64,000 nucleotides of DNA. It comes from Thermocoleostomius sinensis A174. GTDB lineage: Bacteria; Cyanobacteriota; Cyanobacteriia; Elainellales; Elainellaceae. Shown here one piece after another: positions 53,798-62,362 of this stretch. Below the pieces are notes generated by a model. The model saw only the letters and a list, made by a program, of their open reading frames with translations, was not told where the DNA came from and searched no databases. Each line of letters starts with the position of its first letter. Within the stretch, counting starts at the first letter, position 1. The stretch is from positions 2,023,026 to 2,087,025 of the forward strand of contig NZ_CP113797.1 of NCBI RefSeq assembly GCF_026802175.1. Direction: 5' to 3'. The position numbers and the translations under genes are program-made.

Positions 53798-55501
53798 GTG
53801 TCAAAAGTATTGTCCCCTTCTCCTCAAGCGATCGGTTCGCGATCTGCGTTGCAATCAGTCTTGTCCAACCTTGGGCTGAATGGTTGGAGCCTACTGGTGA
53901 TGGTGATTGCGGGGTTAATTACCATCCCTATTCTGGTGATTCTTAGCAGTGTGTTTTTGGGCCCTAGCGATGCTTGGAGTCATTTGGCTTCTACAGTTTT
54001 GCCTCGTTACATTACTAGCTCTCTTTGGTTAATGCTAGGGGTAGGAGTGGGTGCGCTATTGATTGGCGTCAGCACGGCCTGGCTAGTAACAATGTGCCGG
54101 TTTCCGGGGGTTCGATGCTTTGAGTGGTCGTTGCTATTGCCATTAGCAGTTCCCGCTTATTTATTGGGCTATGTTTATACTGAACTGCTGGAATTTTATG
54201 GCCCAGTGCAAACCAGCCTACGATCGATTTTTGGCTGGACACAGGTGAGCGATTACTGGTTTCCCCCAATCCGCTCAATTGGGGGTGCCATTGCCATGCT
54301 CAGCTTGGTGCTCTATCCCTACGTGTATTTGCTGGTGCGGGTAGGGTTTCTGGAGCAATCCGTTTGCATGTCCGAGGCTAGTCGATCGCTGGGCTGTGGG
54401 CCATGGCGTAGTTTTTTTAAGGTGGCATTGCCTTTGGCTCGACCTGCAATTGCAACGGGGGTAGCGCTGGCTTTAATGGAAACGCTGAACGATTTCGGCA
54501 CGGTGCAATATTTTGCGGTGGATACGTTTACAGTCGGCATTTACCGCACATGGTTTGGCATGGGCGATCGAACGGCGGCGTCCCAACTGTCGGCGTTGCT
54601 ATTGGGGTTTGTGTTGCTGTTGCTGTTGCTAGAACGTTGGTCGCGATGGCAAGCCCAATACTATCAAGCCACAAGTCGCTATCAGCAAGCATCTCCCTAT
54701 TGCTTGACGGGTTGGCGAGCCGGGTTGGCCGGGTTGGTCTGTTTTTTGCCAATCGGGTTGGGGTTTCTAGTTCCAGCTGGAGTACTGCTACGGATGGCTT
54801 TCTCGAATGTCACCCGCAATTTCAGTCAGCAGTTTTGGCAACTGGCAAGTCACAGTTTTATTTTGTCGAGTGTAACGGCGATCGTGGGTGTGGTGCTGGC
54901 TCTAATCATGGCTTATGGTCTGCGGTTGCGCCCTAGCCCCATAATGTCTTTAGCGACTCGTGTGGCGTCAATGGGCTATGCGATTCCAGGTACTGTAATT
55001 GCTGTGGGGGTGCTGGTTCCGGCGGGTCGGTTTGATAATGCTGTTGACGCTTGGATGCGATCGACGGTTGGTATTTCTACCGGATTGTTACTCAGTGGTT
55101 CGATTGCAATTTTGGTTTTTGCTTACTTGGTGCGGTTTTTGGCAGTTTCGTTGGGAACGGTTGAATCCAGCTTGGGACGAATTAAACCTAGCTTGGACGA
55201 TGCTGCCCGATCGTTGGGGCACAATTCCACCAGTACCCTGCTGCGAATTCACGCACCATTGATTGGTGGGGGGTTGCTGACGGCGGCAATCTTGTTGTTT
55301 GTGGATGTGATGAAAGAACTGCCCGCTACTTTAATTGTGCGCCCCTTTAACTTTGATACGCTGGCGGTGGAAGTGTACCGTCTGGCTTCAGATGAACGTT
55401 TGGCCGAAGCAGCCGCCCCAGCATTGGCGATCGTAGCGGTAGGAATTTTGCCAGTAATGGTCTTGAGTTGGCAAATTACCCGGTTTCGGCAAAGTCAATA
55501 G
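53798..55501 (+). CDS. futB: Ferric iron ABC transporter permease FutB (fused two-domain)
   Basis: 567 residues, roughly 12 membrane helices in two homologous halves. Each half has an EAA loop: EASRSLGCGPWRSFFKVALP (first) and DAARSLGHNSTSTLLRIHAP (second). The fused arrangement is typical of FbpB/FutB permeases that import Fe(III) across the inner membrane. The start is GTG 53798. Iron is delivered by the FutA protein encoded ~2.2 kb downstream on the other strand. The three Fut genes are split by three non-transport genes, unlike most operons. Confidence 0.92.
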   Translation: MSKVLSPSPQAIGSRSALQSVLSNLGLNGWSLLVMVIAGLITIPILVILSSVFLGPSDAWSHLASTVLPRYITSSLWLMLGVGVGALLIGVSTAWLVTMCRFPGVRCFEWSLLLPLAVPAYLLGYVYTELLEFYGPVQTSLRSIFGWTQVSDYWFPPIRSIGGAIAMLSLVLYPYVYLLVRVGFLEQSVCMSEASRSLGCGPWRSFFKVALPLARPAIATGVALALMETLNDFGTVQYFAVDTFTVGIYRTWFGMGDRTAASQLSALLLGFVLLLLLLERWSRWQAQYYQATSRYQQASPYCLTGWRAGLAGLVCFLPIGLGFLVPAGVLLRMAFSNVTRNFSQQFWQLASHSFILSSVTAIVGVVLALIMAYGLRLRPSPIMSLATRVASMGYAIPGTVIAVGVLVPAGRFDNAVDAWMRSTVGISTGLLLSGSIAILVFAYLVRFLAVSLGTVESSLGRIKPSLDDAARSLGHNSTSTLLRIHAPLIGGGLLTAAILLFVDVMKELPATLIVRPFNFDTLAVEVYRLASDERLAEAAAPALAIVAVGILPVMVLSWQITRFRQSQ

Positions 55502-55575
55502 CGGTTGGAGTGAGCCGGGTAGATAGGTAGATGGGTGCTTGGTTATCCGTTGTGTTGATTTTTTGAAACCGAGTT

Positions 55576-56076
55576 ATGAAACAATACGCATGTGTCATGA
55601 GTCTTGTAGCGGGGGTTGTTTGCGTTAGTGCAATTGGTTGCACCCCCCAAACAATCGATCCTCAGCAACAGGTTTTACAAGAAAAAGACTGTGCCAATTG
55701 TGTGCTGCAAGGGGCTGAACTTAGCCAAAAAGACTTGAAATCGGCCCAATTGAACGGGGCCGATTTAAGCCAAGCTAATTTGGAACAAACAGATTTAAGC
55801 GGGGCATTTTTAGATAGTGCCAATCTCAGCGAGTCCAACCTGAGTCAAGCAAACTTAACTGGCGCTGGGCTGTCGTCTGCGAACCTCAGTAATGCAAATT
55901 TACAAGCGGCCAACCTCCAAGGAGCCTACCTCAGAAATGCCGATTTGAGTGGAGCAGATTTAACCAACGCCAACTTGGAAAATGCTGATCTCAGCGGCAC
56001 GAATCTCGATCAAGCAACGCTAGACGGAGCTAATTTACAGGGAGCTATCTTACCGGATGGCAGCGTGCAAAATTAA
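55576..56076 (+). CDS. Pentapeptide-repeat lipoprotein
   Basis: 166 residues. The N-terminus MKQYACVMSLVAGVVCVSAIGC ends in a lipobox AIGC, so a lipid anchor is predicted. The rest is a right-handed beta-helix of pentapeptide repeats with A(D/N)LxX units (ANLEQTDLSG, ANLSESNLSQ, ANLTGAGLSS, ADLTNANLEN and so on) over ~110 residues. A CANC pair near residue 43 precedes the repeats. The function of most such proteins is unknown. It lies between futB and the Gly-Gly-Glu protein gene and converges on the latter. Confidence 0.88.
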   Translation: MKQYACVMSLVAGVVCVSAIGCTPQTIDPQQQVLQEKDCANCVLQGAELSQKDLKSAQLNGADLSQANLEQTDLSGAFLDSANLSESNLSQANLTGAGLSSANLSNANLQAANLQGAYLRNADLSGADLTNANLENADLSGTNLDQATLDGANLQGAILPDGSVQN

Positions 56077-56096
56077 CCCGACTGCGATCGCGCTAA

Positions 56097-56534
56097 TTAC
56101 ACACCTTCACCGCCTTCACCGCCTTCACCGCCTTCGCCCCCTTCGCCCCCTTCACCGCCCATTGGTTCAGTCAAGACAGGTTCGGTTACTGGCTCATAAA
56201 TGGTATAGCTTTCAATGTCTCCGGTGGGAGAGGTTGGAGGAATGACTTCACTGCCTCTGGGCACAAAGATCAGGATGTCGCTCTCGTCAGAAGCGTCGCT
56301 TGGTGGCGGCGTCACGGGGGCTGTTTCTGTTCTCCCTTGCCCTCCAGAAGCGGGGGTCACAGGGGTTGTCCCTTCGCCGCCTTCGCCACCTTCACTTCCC
56401 TCCCCGCCTGGTTGTTGGGTATACAGTTGAGGGGTGGAAGCAGGGGAGACGAACTCAGGGGATGCAATCGCCCCACCTACGCCTGTTAGCACAAATGTCC
56501 CCACGCCAAACCAAAGTTTGATGGTTTTGTCCAT
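56097..56534 (-). CDS. Secreted Gly-Gly-Glu repeat protein, unknown function
   Basis: 145 residues. A signal peptide (LWFGVGTFVLTGVGGAIA) is followed by a Pro/Thr/Ser-rich central part, an internal GGEGSEGGEGGEG block (~42-55), a short hydrophobic strand (DILIFVPRGSEVIPP), and a C-terminal block of about five GGE units. The DNA of that block repeats the 9-mer TTCACCGCC. The protein is strongly acidic and glycine-rich and has no aromatic residues in the repeats. It sits between futB and a dioxygenase gene in the iron region, so metal or polysaccharide binding at the cell surface is a guess. I recognise no family. Its reading frame is long and consistent with a gene. Confidence 0.72.
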   Translation of the reverse strand: MDKTIKLWFGVGTFVLTGVGGAIASPEFVSPASTPQLYTQQPGGEGSEGGEGGEGTTPVTPASGGQGRTETAPVTPPPSDASDESDILIFVPRGSEVIPPTSPTGDIESYTIYEPVTEPVLTEPMGGEGGEGGEGGEGGEGGEGV

Positions 56535-56840
56535 GTTGCAAGTTCCTCAAGTTTCTAAGGTAAACATTCACAATCAACTCACGTTGCCGGTCTTGGTAGT
56601 ATTCCTATTGATGTAGGAATCCTTGCTAAACATCGATCTGCTCTTCGTGCTGCAAGTTTAACCGTTCATACTAGTTGTTGCTGTCTGGATGATGCTATTT
56701 CATACGATTTTCTGCCATCAATTCATACGATCGATTGACAGTAGCTATTTACTTTACCACATCCTTGATTCTTTCAAACTCAGTTTCATTTGCATTCTGG
56801 TTTACAGTTTTTATTTAATCCCTATGCACGGAAATAAAGG
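56535..56840. other. Intergenic region upstream of the dioxygenase gene
   Basis: 306 bp, AT-rich, with promoters of the Gly-Gly-Glu gene (left) and the dioxygenase gene (right) expected. No copy of the putative iron box was found. Confidence 0.5.
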
Positions 56841-57521
56841 TTGCCGTTTATGATTCTTTGTATTGGTAACGTTTTAACGCCTGACGAGTTGAAAACAATC
56901 GGTTCTGCTTTAAACGCAACCGAGTTTGTGGATGGTCAAGCCACTGCGGGATGGCACGCCAAGCTAGTTAAGCAAAACCTGCAAGCCAAAGCCGATGCTC
57001 TCCCGCTTCAGGAAGCCCAATCGATTGTCCAAACAGCACTTCATCGGAATGCACTATTTCAGATGGCGGTACGACCCAAGGCGATGCGACCGCTTCTATT
57101 TAATCGCTATGACACTGGCATGTTCTATGGTTCTCATATTGATAATGCCATCATGGGCGATCGAAATCAGGTACGATCGGATGTTTCAATGACCCTATTT
57201 CTCAGTTCCCCGAGCACCTATGCAGGTGGAGAGTTAGTCATTGAAGATACTCAAGGCAGCCATGCTTTCAAACTTGATGCAGGTTCAATGATTGTGTATC
57301 CGTCGTCTACTCTACATCGAGTTGAACCTGTGACTCAAGGTATTCGCTTAGCTGTTGTCACCTGGATTCAAAGCTTCATTCGCGATGCCAGCGATCGGGA
57401 ACTCTTATTTGATTTAGATACGGCTCGCCAAGCTATTTTTCAACAGCAGGGCAAAACCCAAACCTTTGACCTCCTGACCAAAGTTCACGCCAATCTCATA
57501 CGCAAATGGGCAGAGCTATGA
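56841..57521 (+). CDS. Fe(II)/2-oxoglutarate-dependent dioxygenase (PKHD/PiuC type)
   Basis: 226 residues. The double-stranded beta-helix shows the iron triad: HID in FYGSHIDNAIMG, the distal His in STLHRVEPV, and the 2-oxoglutarate Arg in QGIRLAVVTW. ELVIEDTQGSHAFKLDAGS lies between. PiuC-type enzymes are often found near siderophore or iron-uptake genes. ATG 56851 is in another frame; 56841 starts the only open frame with the family N-terminus. The iron cofactor and the Fut surroundings fit an iron-linked role; the substrate is unknown. Confidence 0.9.
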   Translation: MPFMILCIGNVLTPDELKTIGSALNATEFVDGQATAGWHAKLVKQNLQAKADALPLQEAQSIVQTALHRNALFQMAVRPKAMRPLLFNRYDTGMFYGSHIDNAIMGDRNQVRSDVSMTLFLSSPSTYAGGELVIEDTQGSHAFKLDAGSMIVYPSSTLHRVEPVTQGIRLAVVTWIQSFIRDASDRELLFDLDTARQAIFQQQGKTQTFDLLTKVHANLIRKWAEL

Positions 57522-57693
57522 CAAGGCAAACGAATCTAGGGATAAAGGTAAAACATAGGGTAGCAGCGTGTAAGACTTCAGAAAATGGCAATTGCTAATG
57601 AGTCACTGAGTTATCACCAAATCCCAATTACCCATCAGCAATTACCATCATTCTTGAGTCACTACAACTGCTAGCTTCAGCCTTTGTCCATCC

Positions 57694-58770
57694 TTACGGC
57701 CAACCAACTCGATCCATAATTCGTAATGCTTCTTCGTTGTTACGCCCAAAGACCGACGCATTCAAGCTGTCTTCTTTAAATTCACCGAAGCTAGCCAGGA
57801 TCGGATCAAGTTCTACGCCTCGCACAACTGGATATTCGTTATTGCCTTGGGCAAAAATTTCTTGCGATTCGGTGCTAACCAAGTGCTCCAGGAAGCGAAC
57901 GGCTGCTTCTTTGTTGGGGGCGGTTCTGAGAACGCCAGCACCGCTGATGTTAACATGGGTGCCTCGATCGCGCTGGTTTGGGAAGAAAACCCCAATTCGT
58001 TCGGCGGCTTCGCGTTCGGTTGGGTCTTCGGACTTTAACATCCGGACTAGATAGTAGGTATTGGAAATCGCCAACGATCCTACGCCAGCCGCACAGGCTT
58101 GAATTTGGCTTGTGTCCCCTCCCTCGGGCGGACGAGCAAAGTTAGCCACTATACCACGTGCCCACTCTTCGGTTGCTTCAGGGCCATTAGCTTCCAATAT
58201 CGAGCCTACTAACGACTGGTTATAGACATGGGTAGACGATCGCACTAGAAGTTGTCCTCGCCATTTGGGATCAGCAAGGGCTTCATAGGTAGATAGCTCG
58301 GCTGGATTGACCTTGGTGCGGTCATACATAATCACTCGCGCCCGCTTAGAAAGCCCATACCAAAGCCCTTGCGGATGGCGAAGATTTTCGGGAACGGCTT
58401 CTTGCAGAGTGGCAGAAGTGACTGGTTCGAATAAACCATCCTGCTCAGCGCGCCATAAGCGACCTGCATCTACCGTAATCAATACATCAGCAGGACTGTT
58501 GCTGCCTTCGCTTTTGATTCGTTCGATTAACGGATCAGCTTCCGCTTCAATCAAGTTGATTTGAGTTCCGGTTGCATCTGTAAAGCTTTGGTAGAGTTCA
58601 TTGTCGGTGTCATAATGGCGGGCTGAATAAAGGTTTAAAGTGCCGCCTGCTTGCGCTAGTTGTGTCGGGGGCTGTTGGGCCCGAGTCGATCGGGTTGTCG
58701 ATGGCCCAATGATGACAGCGGTGATAGCCGCACCAGCAAACAAAAAGGTGCGTCGAGTCATCGTTCTCAT
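57694..58770 (-). CDS. futA: Ferric iron substrate-binding protein FutA (Tat signal)
   Basis: 358 residues from ATG 58770, chosen because TAGGAGAGG (58779-58787 on the complement) ends 8 bases before; GTG 58776 is possible. A twin-arginine signal [10 protein letters not shown] suggests Tat export with folded cargo. The body is a Fe(III)-binding protein: [19 protein letters not shown] at the start, [13 protein letters not shown], and SNTYYLVR with the iron-binding tyrosines. It delivers iron to FutB/FutC. It reads leftward and ends ~170 bp from the dioxygenase gene. A near-copy of the futB iron box lies upstream (58845-58861). Confidence 0.93.
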   Translation of the reverse strand: MRTMTRRTFLFAGAAITAVIIGPSTTRSTRAQQPPTQLAQAGGTLNLYSARHYDTDNELYQSFTDATGTQINLIEAEADPLIERIKSEGSNSPADVLITVDAGRLWRAEQDGLFEPVTSATLQEAVPENLRHPQGLWYGLSKRARVIMYDRTKVNPAELSTYEALADPKWRGQLLVRSSTHVYNQSLVGSILEANGPEATEEWARGIVANFARPPEGGDTSQIQACAAGVGSLAISNTYYLVRMLKSEDPTEREAAERIGVFFPNQRDRGTHVNISGAGVLRTAPNKEAAVRFLEHLVSTESQEIFAQGNNEYPVVRGVELDPILASFGEFKEDSLNASVFGRNNEEALRIMDRVGWP

Positions 58771-58844
58771 AGTCACATCCTCTCCTAAGAGCTTAAAATT
58801 CAGCGGTTCATTAACACGACTGCTGAAACCTTATTTTAAGCTTA

Positions 58845-58861
58845 TTGCAAGTCATTCTTAT
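58845..58861. promoter_or_regulatory. Putative iron-regulatory (Fur-like) site upstream of futA
   Basis: TTGCAAGTCATTCTTAT, 75 bp upstream of futA. It is 15/17 identical to the futB/futC site and in the same + strand orientation, although futA is on the other strand. Confidence 0.55.
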
Positions 58862-59008
58862 ATGGAAGTTTATTTTTTTAGATTTCTAAGCCTGTTTCTT
58901 GTGAAGCTCACTTCTAACAGCCAGCGATATTGCGGACTCTACAGGTTGATTTAGCTCGTTTCAACCTTGATCAGGTCAAGGCTTATTGAAAAAAATTGAC
59001 ACTCGTGC

Positions 59009-59203
59009 TTAACCAGATTCAAAGCTAGCGACGATCGCTTCATGACTAGTCATGACCAACAGTTGTTCAAATGGTTGTTGAGCATTTATACTTAATACAA
59101 AACAACGTGATAGGGTAATCATCGATTTTGATTGAATGGCTTCACCCAAGCTCACAACCTGAGCTAGTTCGGACACTGCTAATGGGGCTAGCAGTTGTAC
59201 CAA
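59009..59203 (-). CDS. Possible small protein of unknown function
   Basis: 64 residues from a TTG start. The composition is protein-like (MVQLLAPLAVSELAQVVSL, then CFVLSINAQQPFEQLL) and there is no competing gene on either strand, but no ribosome site or family was recognised. It contains the 16-bp palindrome. Divergent from fbaA. Could be a chance frame. Confidence 0.35.
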   Translation of the reverse strand: MVQLLAPLAVSELAQVVSLGEAIQSKSMITLSRCFVLSINAQQPFEQLLVMTSHEAIVASFESG

Positions 59204-59356
59204 TCTGCTTTAGAACAAGTAGACAGGTTCAGCGGTGGAATTGTAAATCAATTGATACAGTTCGCCGCAGAGGGCAAAATATCTTAAGATTATCCTAAGC
59301 ATTTCTGTTGTCCCAACGCTGAAGTTAGCTGATCACACCAATTAGGAGGAATCCCT

Positions 59357-60436
59357 ATGGCACTTGTGCCAATGCGACTGCTGCTAGACCATGCAGCCGA
59401 GAACGGTTACGGCATCCCTGCTTTCAACGTCAACAACATGGAGCAGATTCAGGCAATTATGCAGGCTGCTCATGAAACAGACAGTCCTGTGATTCTGCAA
59501 GCCTCTCGTGGTGCTCGTAAGTATGCTGGCGAAAATTTCCTCCGCCACCTGATTCTGGCTGCGGTTGAAACCTATCCTCACATTCCCATCGTGATGCACC
59601 AGGATCACGGCAACGAGCCTGCTACTTGCTATTCTGCCATCAAGAACGGATTCACCAGTGTGATGATGGATGGTTCGCTTGAGGCAGATGCCAAGACTCC
59701 AGCTAGCTATGAATACAATGTTGCTGTCACCAGCGAAGTCGTGAAGGTAGCTCATGCGATCGGCGCAAGTGTTGAGGGCGAACTCGGTTGCTTGGGTTCT
59801 TTGGAAACGGGTAAGGGTGAAGCGGAAGATGGCCACGGTTTTGAAGGCGCATTAGATCACTCCATGCTGCTCACCGATCCTGATGAAGCCGTTGACTTTG
59901 TAGAACGGACTCAGGTTGATGCGTTGGCTGTGGCGATCGGTACTAGCCACGGGGCTTACAAGTTTACCCGCAAGCCAACGGGTGAAATTCTAGCCATCAG
60001 CCGCATTGAAGAAATTCACCGCCGTCTGCCCAACACTCACTTGGTGATGCACGGCTCGTCTTCGGTTCCAGAAGATTTAATCGCGCTGATTAACCAATAT
60101 GGTGGTGCGATTCCTGAGACCTACGGCGTTCCCGTTGAGGAAATTCAAAAGGGTATTAAGAGCGGCGTCCGTAAGGTCAATATCGATACCGATAATCGCT
60201 TGGCAATCACGGCGGCGGTTCGGGAAGCGTTGGCTGCTAATCCGAAGGAATTTGATCCGCGCCACTTCCTTAAGCCATCTATCAAGTACATGCAGAAAGT
60301 GTGTGCCGATCGTTATCAGCAATTTGGTACGGCGGGCAATGCTAGCAAGATCAAGCAATTGTCTCTGGAAGAGTATGCCGCTAAATATGCAAAGGGCGAA
60401 TTGAATGCTGTCACCAAAAAGACGGTGGTTGTCTAA
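59357..60436 (+). CDS. fbaA: Class II fructose-bisphosphate aldolase
   Basis: 359 residues from ATG 59357, with AGGAGG seven bases upstream. Zinc and substrate motifs: [15 protein letters not shown] (His ligands), [34 protein letters not shown], and [14 protein letters not shown]. It makes or splits fructose-1,6-bisphosphate (and sedoheptulose-1,7-bisphosphate in the Calvin cycle). This is the usual cyanobacterial enzyme (also called cbbA/fda). A single gene with a terminator. Nothing odd. Confidence 0.97.
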   Translation: MALVPMRLLLDHAAENGYGIPAFNVNNMEQIQAIMQAAHETDSPVILQASRGARKYAGENFLRHLILAAVETYPHIPIVMHQDHGNEPATCYSAIKNGFTSVMMDGSLEADAKTPASYEYNVAVTSEVVKVAHAIGASVEGELGCLGSLETGKGEAEDGHGFEGALDHSMLLTDPDEAVDFVERTQVDALAVAIGTSHGAYKFTRKPTGEILAISRIEEIHRRLPNTHLVMHGSSSVPEDLIALINQYGGAIPETYGVPVEEIQKGIKSGVRKVNIDTDNRLAITAAVREALAANPKEFDPRHFLKPSIKYMQKVCADRYQQFGTAGNASKIKQLSLEEYAAKYAKGELNAVTKKTVVV

Positions 60437-60467
60437 GTCAATAGCCTTCATCTAGTTTGATCAATGG

Positions 60468-60500
60468 AGCCGGAGGGTCGTAAACCTATCCGGCTTTTCC
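60468..60500 (+). terminator. Terminator of fbaA
   Basis: AGCCGGA (60468-60474) pairs with TCCGGCT (60489-60495) over a 14-nt loop, followed by TTT and a C-rich end. Confidence 0.7.
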
Positions 60501-60555
60501 CTATGTCTTTCTTTTAATTGACATTCTTCATATCATTCTTTAAGCAAACAACAGT

Positions 60556-60753
60556 GTGCACAACTCTAATCAAATTCGAGCGGGAAATCGCGTTGAAATT
60601 CTGCAACCTCTGTATGTGTCTGGACGGATTGGCATTATTCTAGCACCAGAGGAATTGGTGGGTCGGCAACCTACCGATCGCTGGATTATTCAAGTTGAAT
60701 CGGATGATGTGCTGCTGTCGCTAAACCCAACGGAATTTCGGCTGTTGTCTTGA
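60556..60753 (+). CDS. Small conserved protein, unknown function
   Basis: 65 residues from GTG 60556. It looks like a single SH3-like barrel: RAGNRVEILQPLYVSGRIGIILAPEEL and RWIIQVESDDVLLSLNPTEFRLL. The pattern (basic start, Gly-Arg-Ile-Gly turn, closing strand) resembles small cyanobacterial KOW/SH3-like proteins. No close relative can be named. It stands alone between fbaA and the TauE-type gene. Confidence 0.65.
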   Translation: MHNSNQIRAGNRVEILQPLYVSGRIGIILAPEELVGRQPTDRWIIQVESDDVLLSLNPTEFRLLS

Positions 60754-60884
60754 GATAGTTGATTCGCTAGCGCGATGCACAACGCTGGAGGCAGTTCTTA
60801 ATCGAGCCAACACAACGCTGATCAACTTGTCTTGACATGGTGGGCTGATACAGTGACATAGTTGGGTTTGGAGTAAATCAATCG

Positions 60885-61718
60885 ATGCTAGAAACTCCCC
60901 TAGGTTGGGCAATTTTATTGATATTGGGTATGTTTACAGGGGTTTTGTCAGGGTTATTGGGGATTGGAGGGGGGTTGCTCATGGTTCCTGCCCTAACCGT
61001 ATTTGGTGTGCCGCTGGTGCAGGCAACGGCGACAAGTCTGGTGGGAGTATTCCTCAGTTCTGTATCAGGTAGTTTGCGTAACTTCAAGGCAGGTGAACTG
61101 AATTGGCGCGTGTCGCTGCTACTGGCCGCCTTTGGCATCGTGACGGCTCAGGTGGGGGCTTGGTTGGGCGATCGGCTTCCGGATGGGGTACTGTCGCTAG
61201 CGTTTGCGGGGTTGCTGCTAATTACCATCTATTTGATGCGTCTGCGGCAACGGTTGAAACAAGCTCAACGTGAATTTATAGAGACAGACAGGGAACTACC
61301 ACAAACTACTGATTTATCTGTACTATCAGGGCTATCCATGCCACTACAACTTGGACCGATCGCTGGAATTGGATCGCTGGCGGGTTTGCTATCGGGCCTA
61401 TTTGGTGTGGGCGGGGGGGTTGTAATGGTGCCGCTGCAAATGTTGTTTTTAGGCGAAACCATTAAGACCGCTGTGCGCACTAGCCTAGGTGCGATTGTAG
61501 CCATTGCCATTTCTGGACTGGCCCAACACACATGGAACGGTAATGTACTATGGATTCCGGGGCTGTGCCTGGGGCTGGGTGGCATGCTAGGCGCACAGGC
61601 GGGAACACGCTTATTGCCGCGCCTCTCCGATCGCACCGTAAATGTGCTATTCCGCCTGTTTTTAATTGGACTCGCGGTTTATATGGCTATTCGAGCCATT
61701 AGATACTGGGAAGGGTGA
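60885..61718 (+). CDS. TauE/SafE-family membrane exporter
   Basis: 277 residues in two homologous halves of four helices each: GVLSGLLGIGGGLLMVPALTVFGV and GLLSGLFGVGGGVVMVPLQMLFLG carry the family's GxxxGxGGG motif at each repeat. Such proteins move organosulfur anions, sulfite or related solutes. The substrate is not given by neighbours. Its 3' end overlaps the end of def on the other strand by 57 bp, so the C-terminal coding region is antisense to the def tail. Confidence 0.88.
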   Translation: MLETPLGWAILLILGMFTGVLSGLLGIGGGLLMVPALTVFGVPLVQATATSLVGVFLSSVSGSLRNFKAGELNWRVSLLLAAFGIVTAQVGAWLGDRLPDGVLSLAFAGLLLITIYLMRLRQRLKQAQREFIETDRELPQTTDLSVLSGLSMPLQLGPIAGIGSLAGLLSGLFGVGGGVVMVPLQMLFLGETIKTAVRTSLGAIVAIAISGLAQHTWNGNVLWIPGLCLGLGGMLGAQAGTRLLPRLSDRTVNVLFRLFLIGLAVYMAIRAIRYWEG

Positions 61719-62243
61719 GGCTACAACCCGCATCAGATACTCTTGATCAGTGATAATGTCTTGTACACTTTCCAGCCGATCGAGAAATACTAAGCCATTC
61801 AAGTGATCAAACTCGTGCTGAAAAATGCGAGCAACAAAGCCTGTCAGTCGCTGCTGCTGCAAGGTACCATCTTGAGCCAAGTACTCAACGTCAATGGTCG
61901 TATATCGGGGAACTAGACCACGAATGCCCGGAATACTAAGGCAACCCTCCCAATCGCGCGCGACTTCGCCTGAGTGGGCCACCAAGCGGGGATTGATCAT
62001 GGCGGTTGGTTCCATCTCTGGTGCATGGGGATACCGAGAATTAGGGCGCGAGGCTACAATCAGCAGTTGCAGCGATTGTCCTACTTGAGGAGCCGCCAGC
62101 CCGACCCCATTTGATTCAACCAAGGTAGTCATCATGTCTGTAACCAACGTCTGTACGTGCGCATCGTGAACGCAGTCGATCGGCTGAGCCAGTTGTCGTA
62201 GAACAGGATCTCCCAATTGTGAGATGGTCAGTCGTTTTGTCAT
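61662..62243 (-). CDS. def: Peptide deformylase
   Basis: 193 residues. All three deformylase motifs are present: GVGLAAPQVG, EGCLSIPG (metal Cys), and HEFDHLNG (metal His pair and catalytic Glu). It removes the formyl group from nascent proteins. The C-terminal ~25 residues extend past the core and are encoded in the segment that overlaps the TauE-type gene. fmt is not adjacent. Confidence 0.96.
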   Translation of the reverse strand: MTKRLTISQLGDPVLRQLAQPIDCVHDAHVQTLVTDMMTTLVESNGVGLAAPQVGQSLQLLIVASRPNSRYPHAPEMEPTAMINPRLVAHSGEVARDWEGCLSIPGIRGLVPRYTTIDVEYLAQDGTLQQQRLTGFVARIFQHEFDHLNGLVFLDRLESVQDIITDQEYLMRVVASPFPVSNGSNSHINRESN

Positions 62244-62362
62244 GGTTGATTCTAGTAAGTAAATTGATTTAAGAAAATTGATTGAATTCGATAGGAATCG
62301 TTTAAGGGTGTTTCACCCAGAATTTAAAACCTGAAGCTCAAAATTTAACACGTAACCATTTT

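Larger units (their letters stand above)
58777..59356. other. Intergenic region futA / fbaA
   Basis: 580 bp. It contains the futA iron box, an AT-rich tract, a possible small gene (59009-59203) and the fbaA leader. A perfect 16-bp palindrome TCATGACTAGTCATGA lies at 59040-59055. Confidence 0.55.

Noticed and set aside
56104-56160. CRISPR-like array from 9-bp repeats
   Set aside because: The repeats have no spacers and are in frame with the GGE repeat of a coding sequence.
56215-56521. Rightward frames opposite the GGE protein gene
   Set aside because: Serine/proline-rich complements of the repeat; no start signals.
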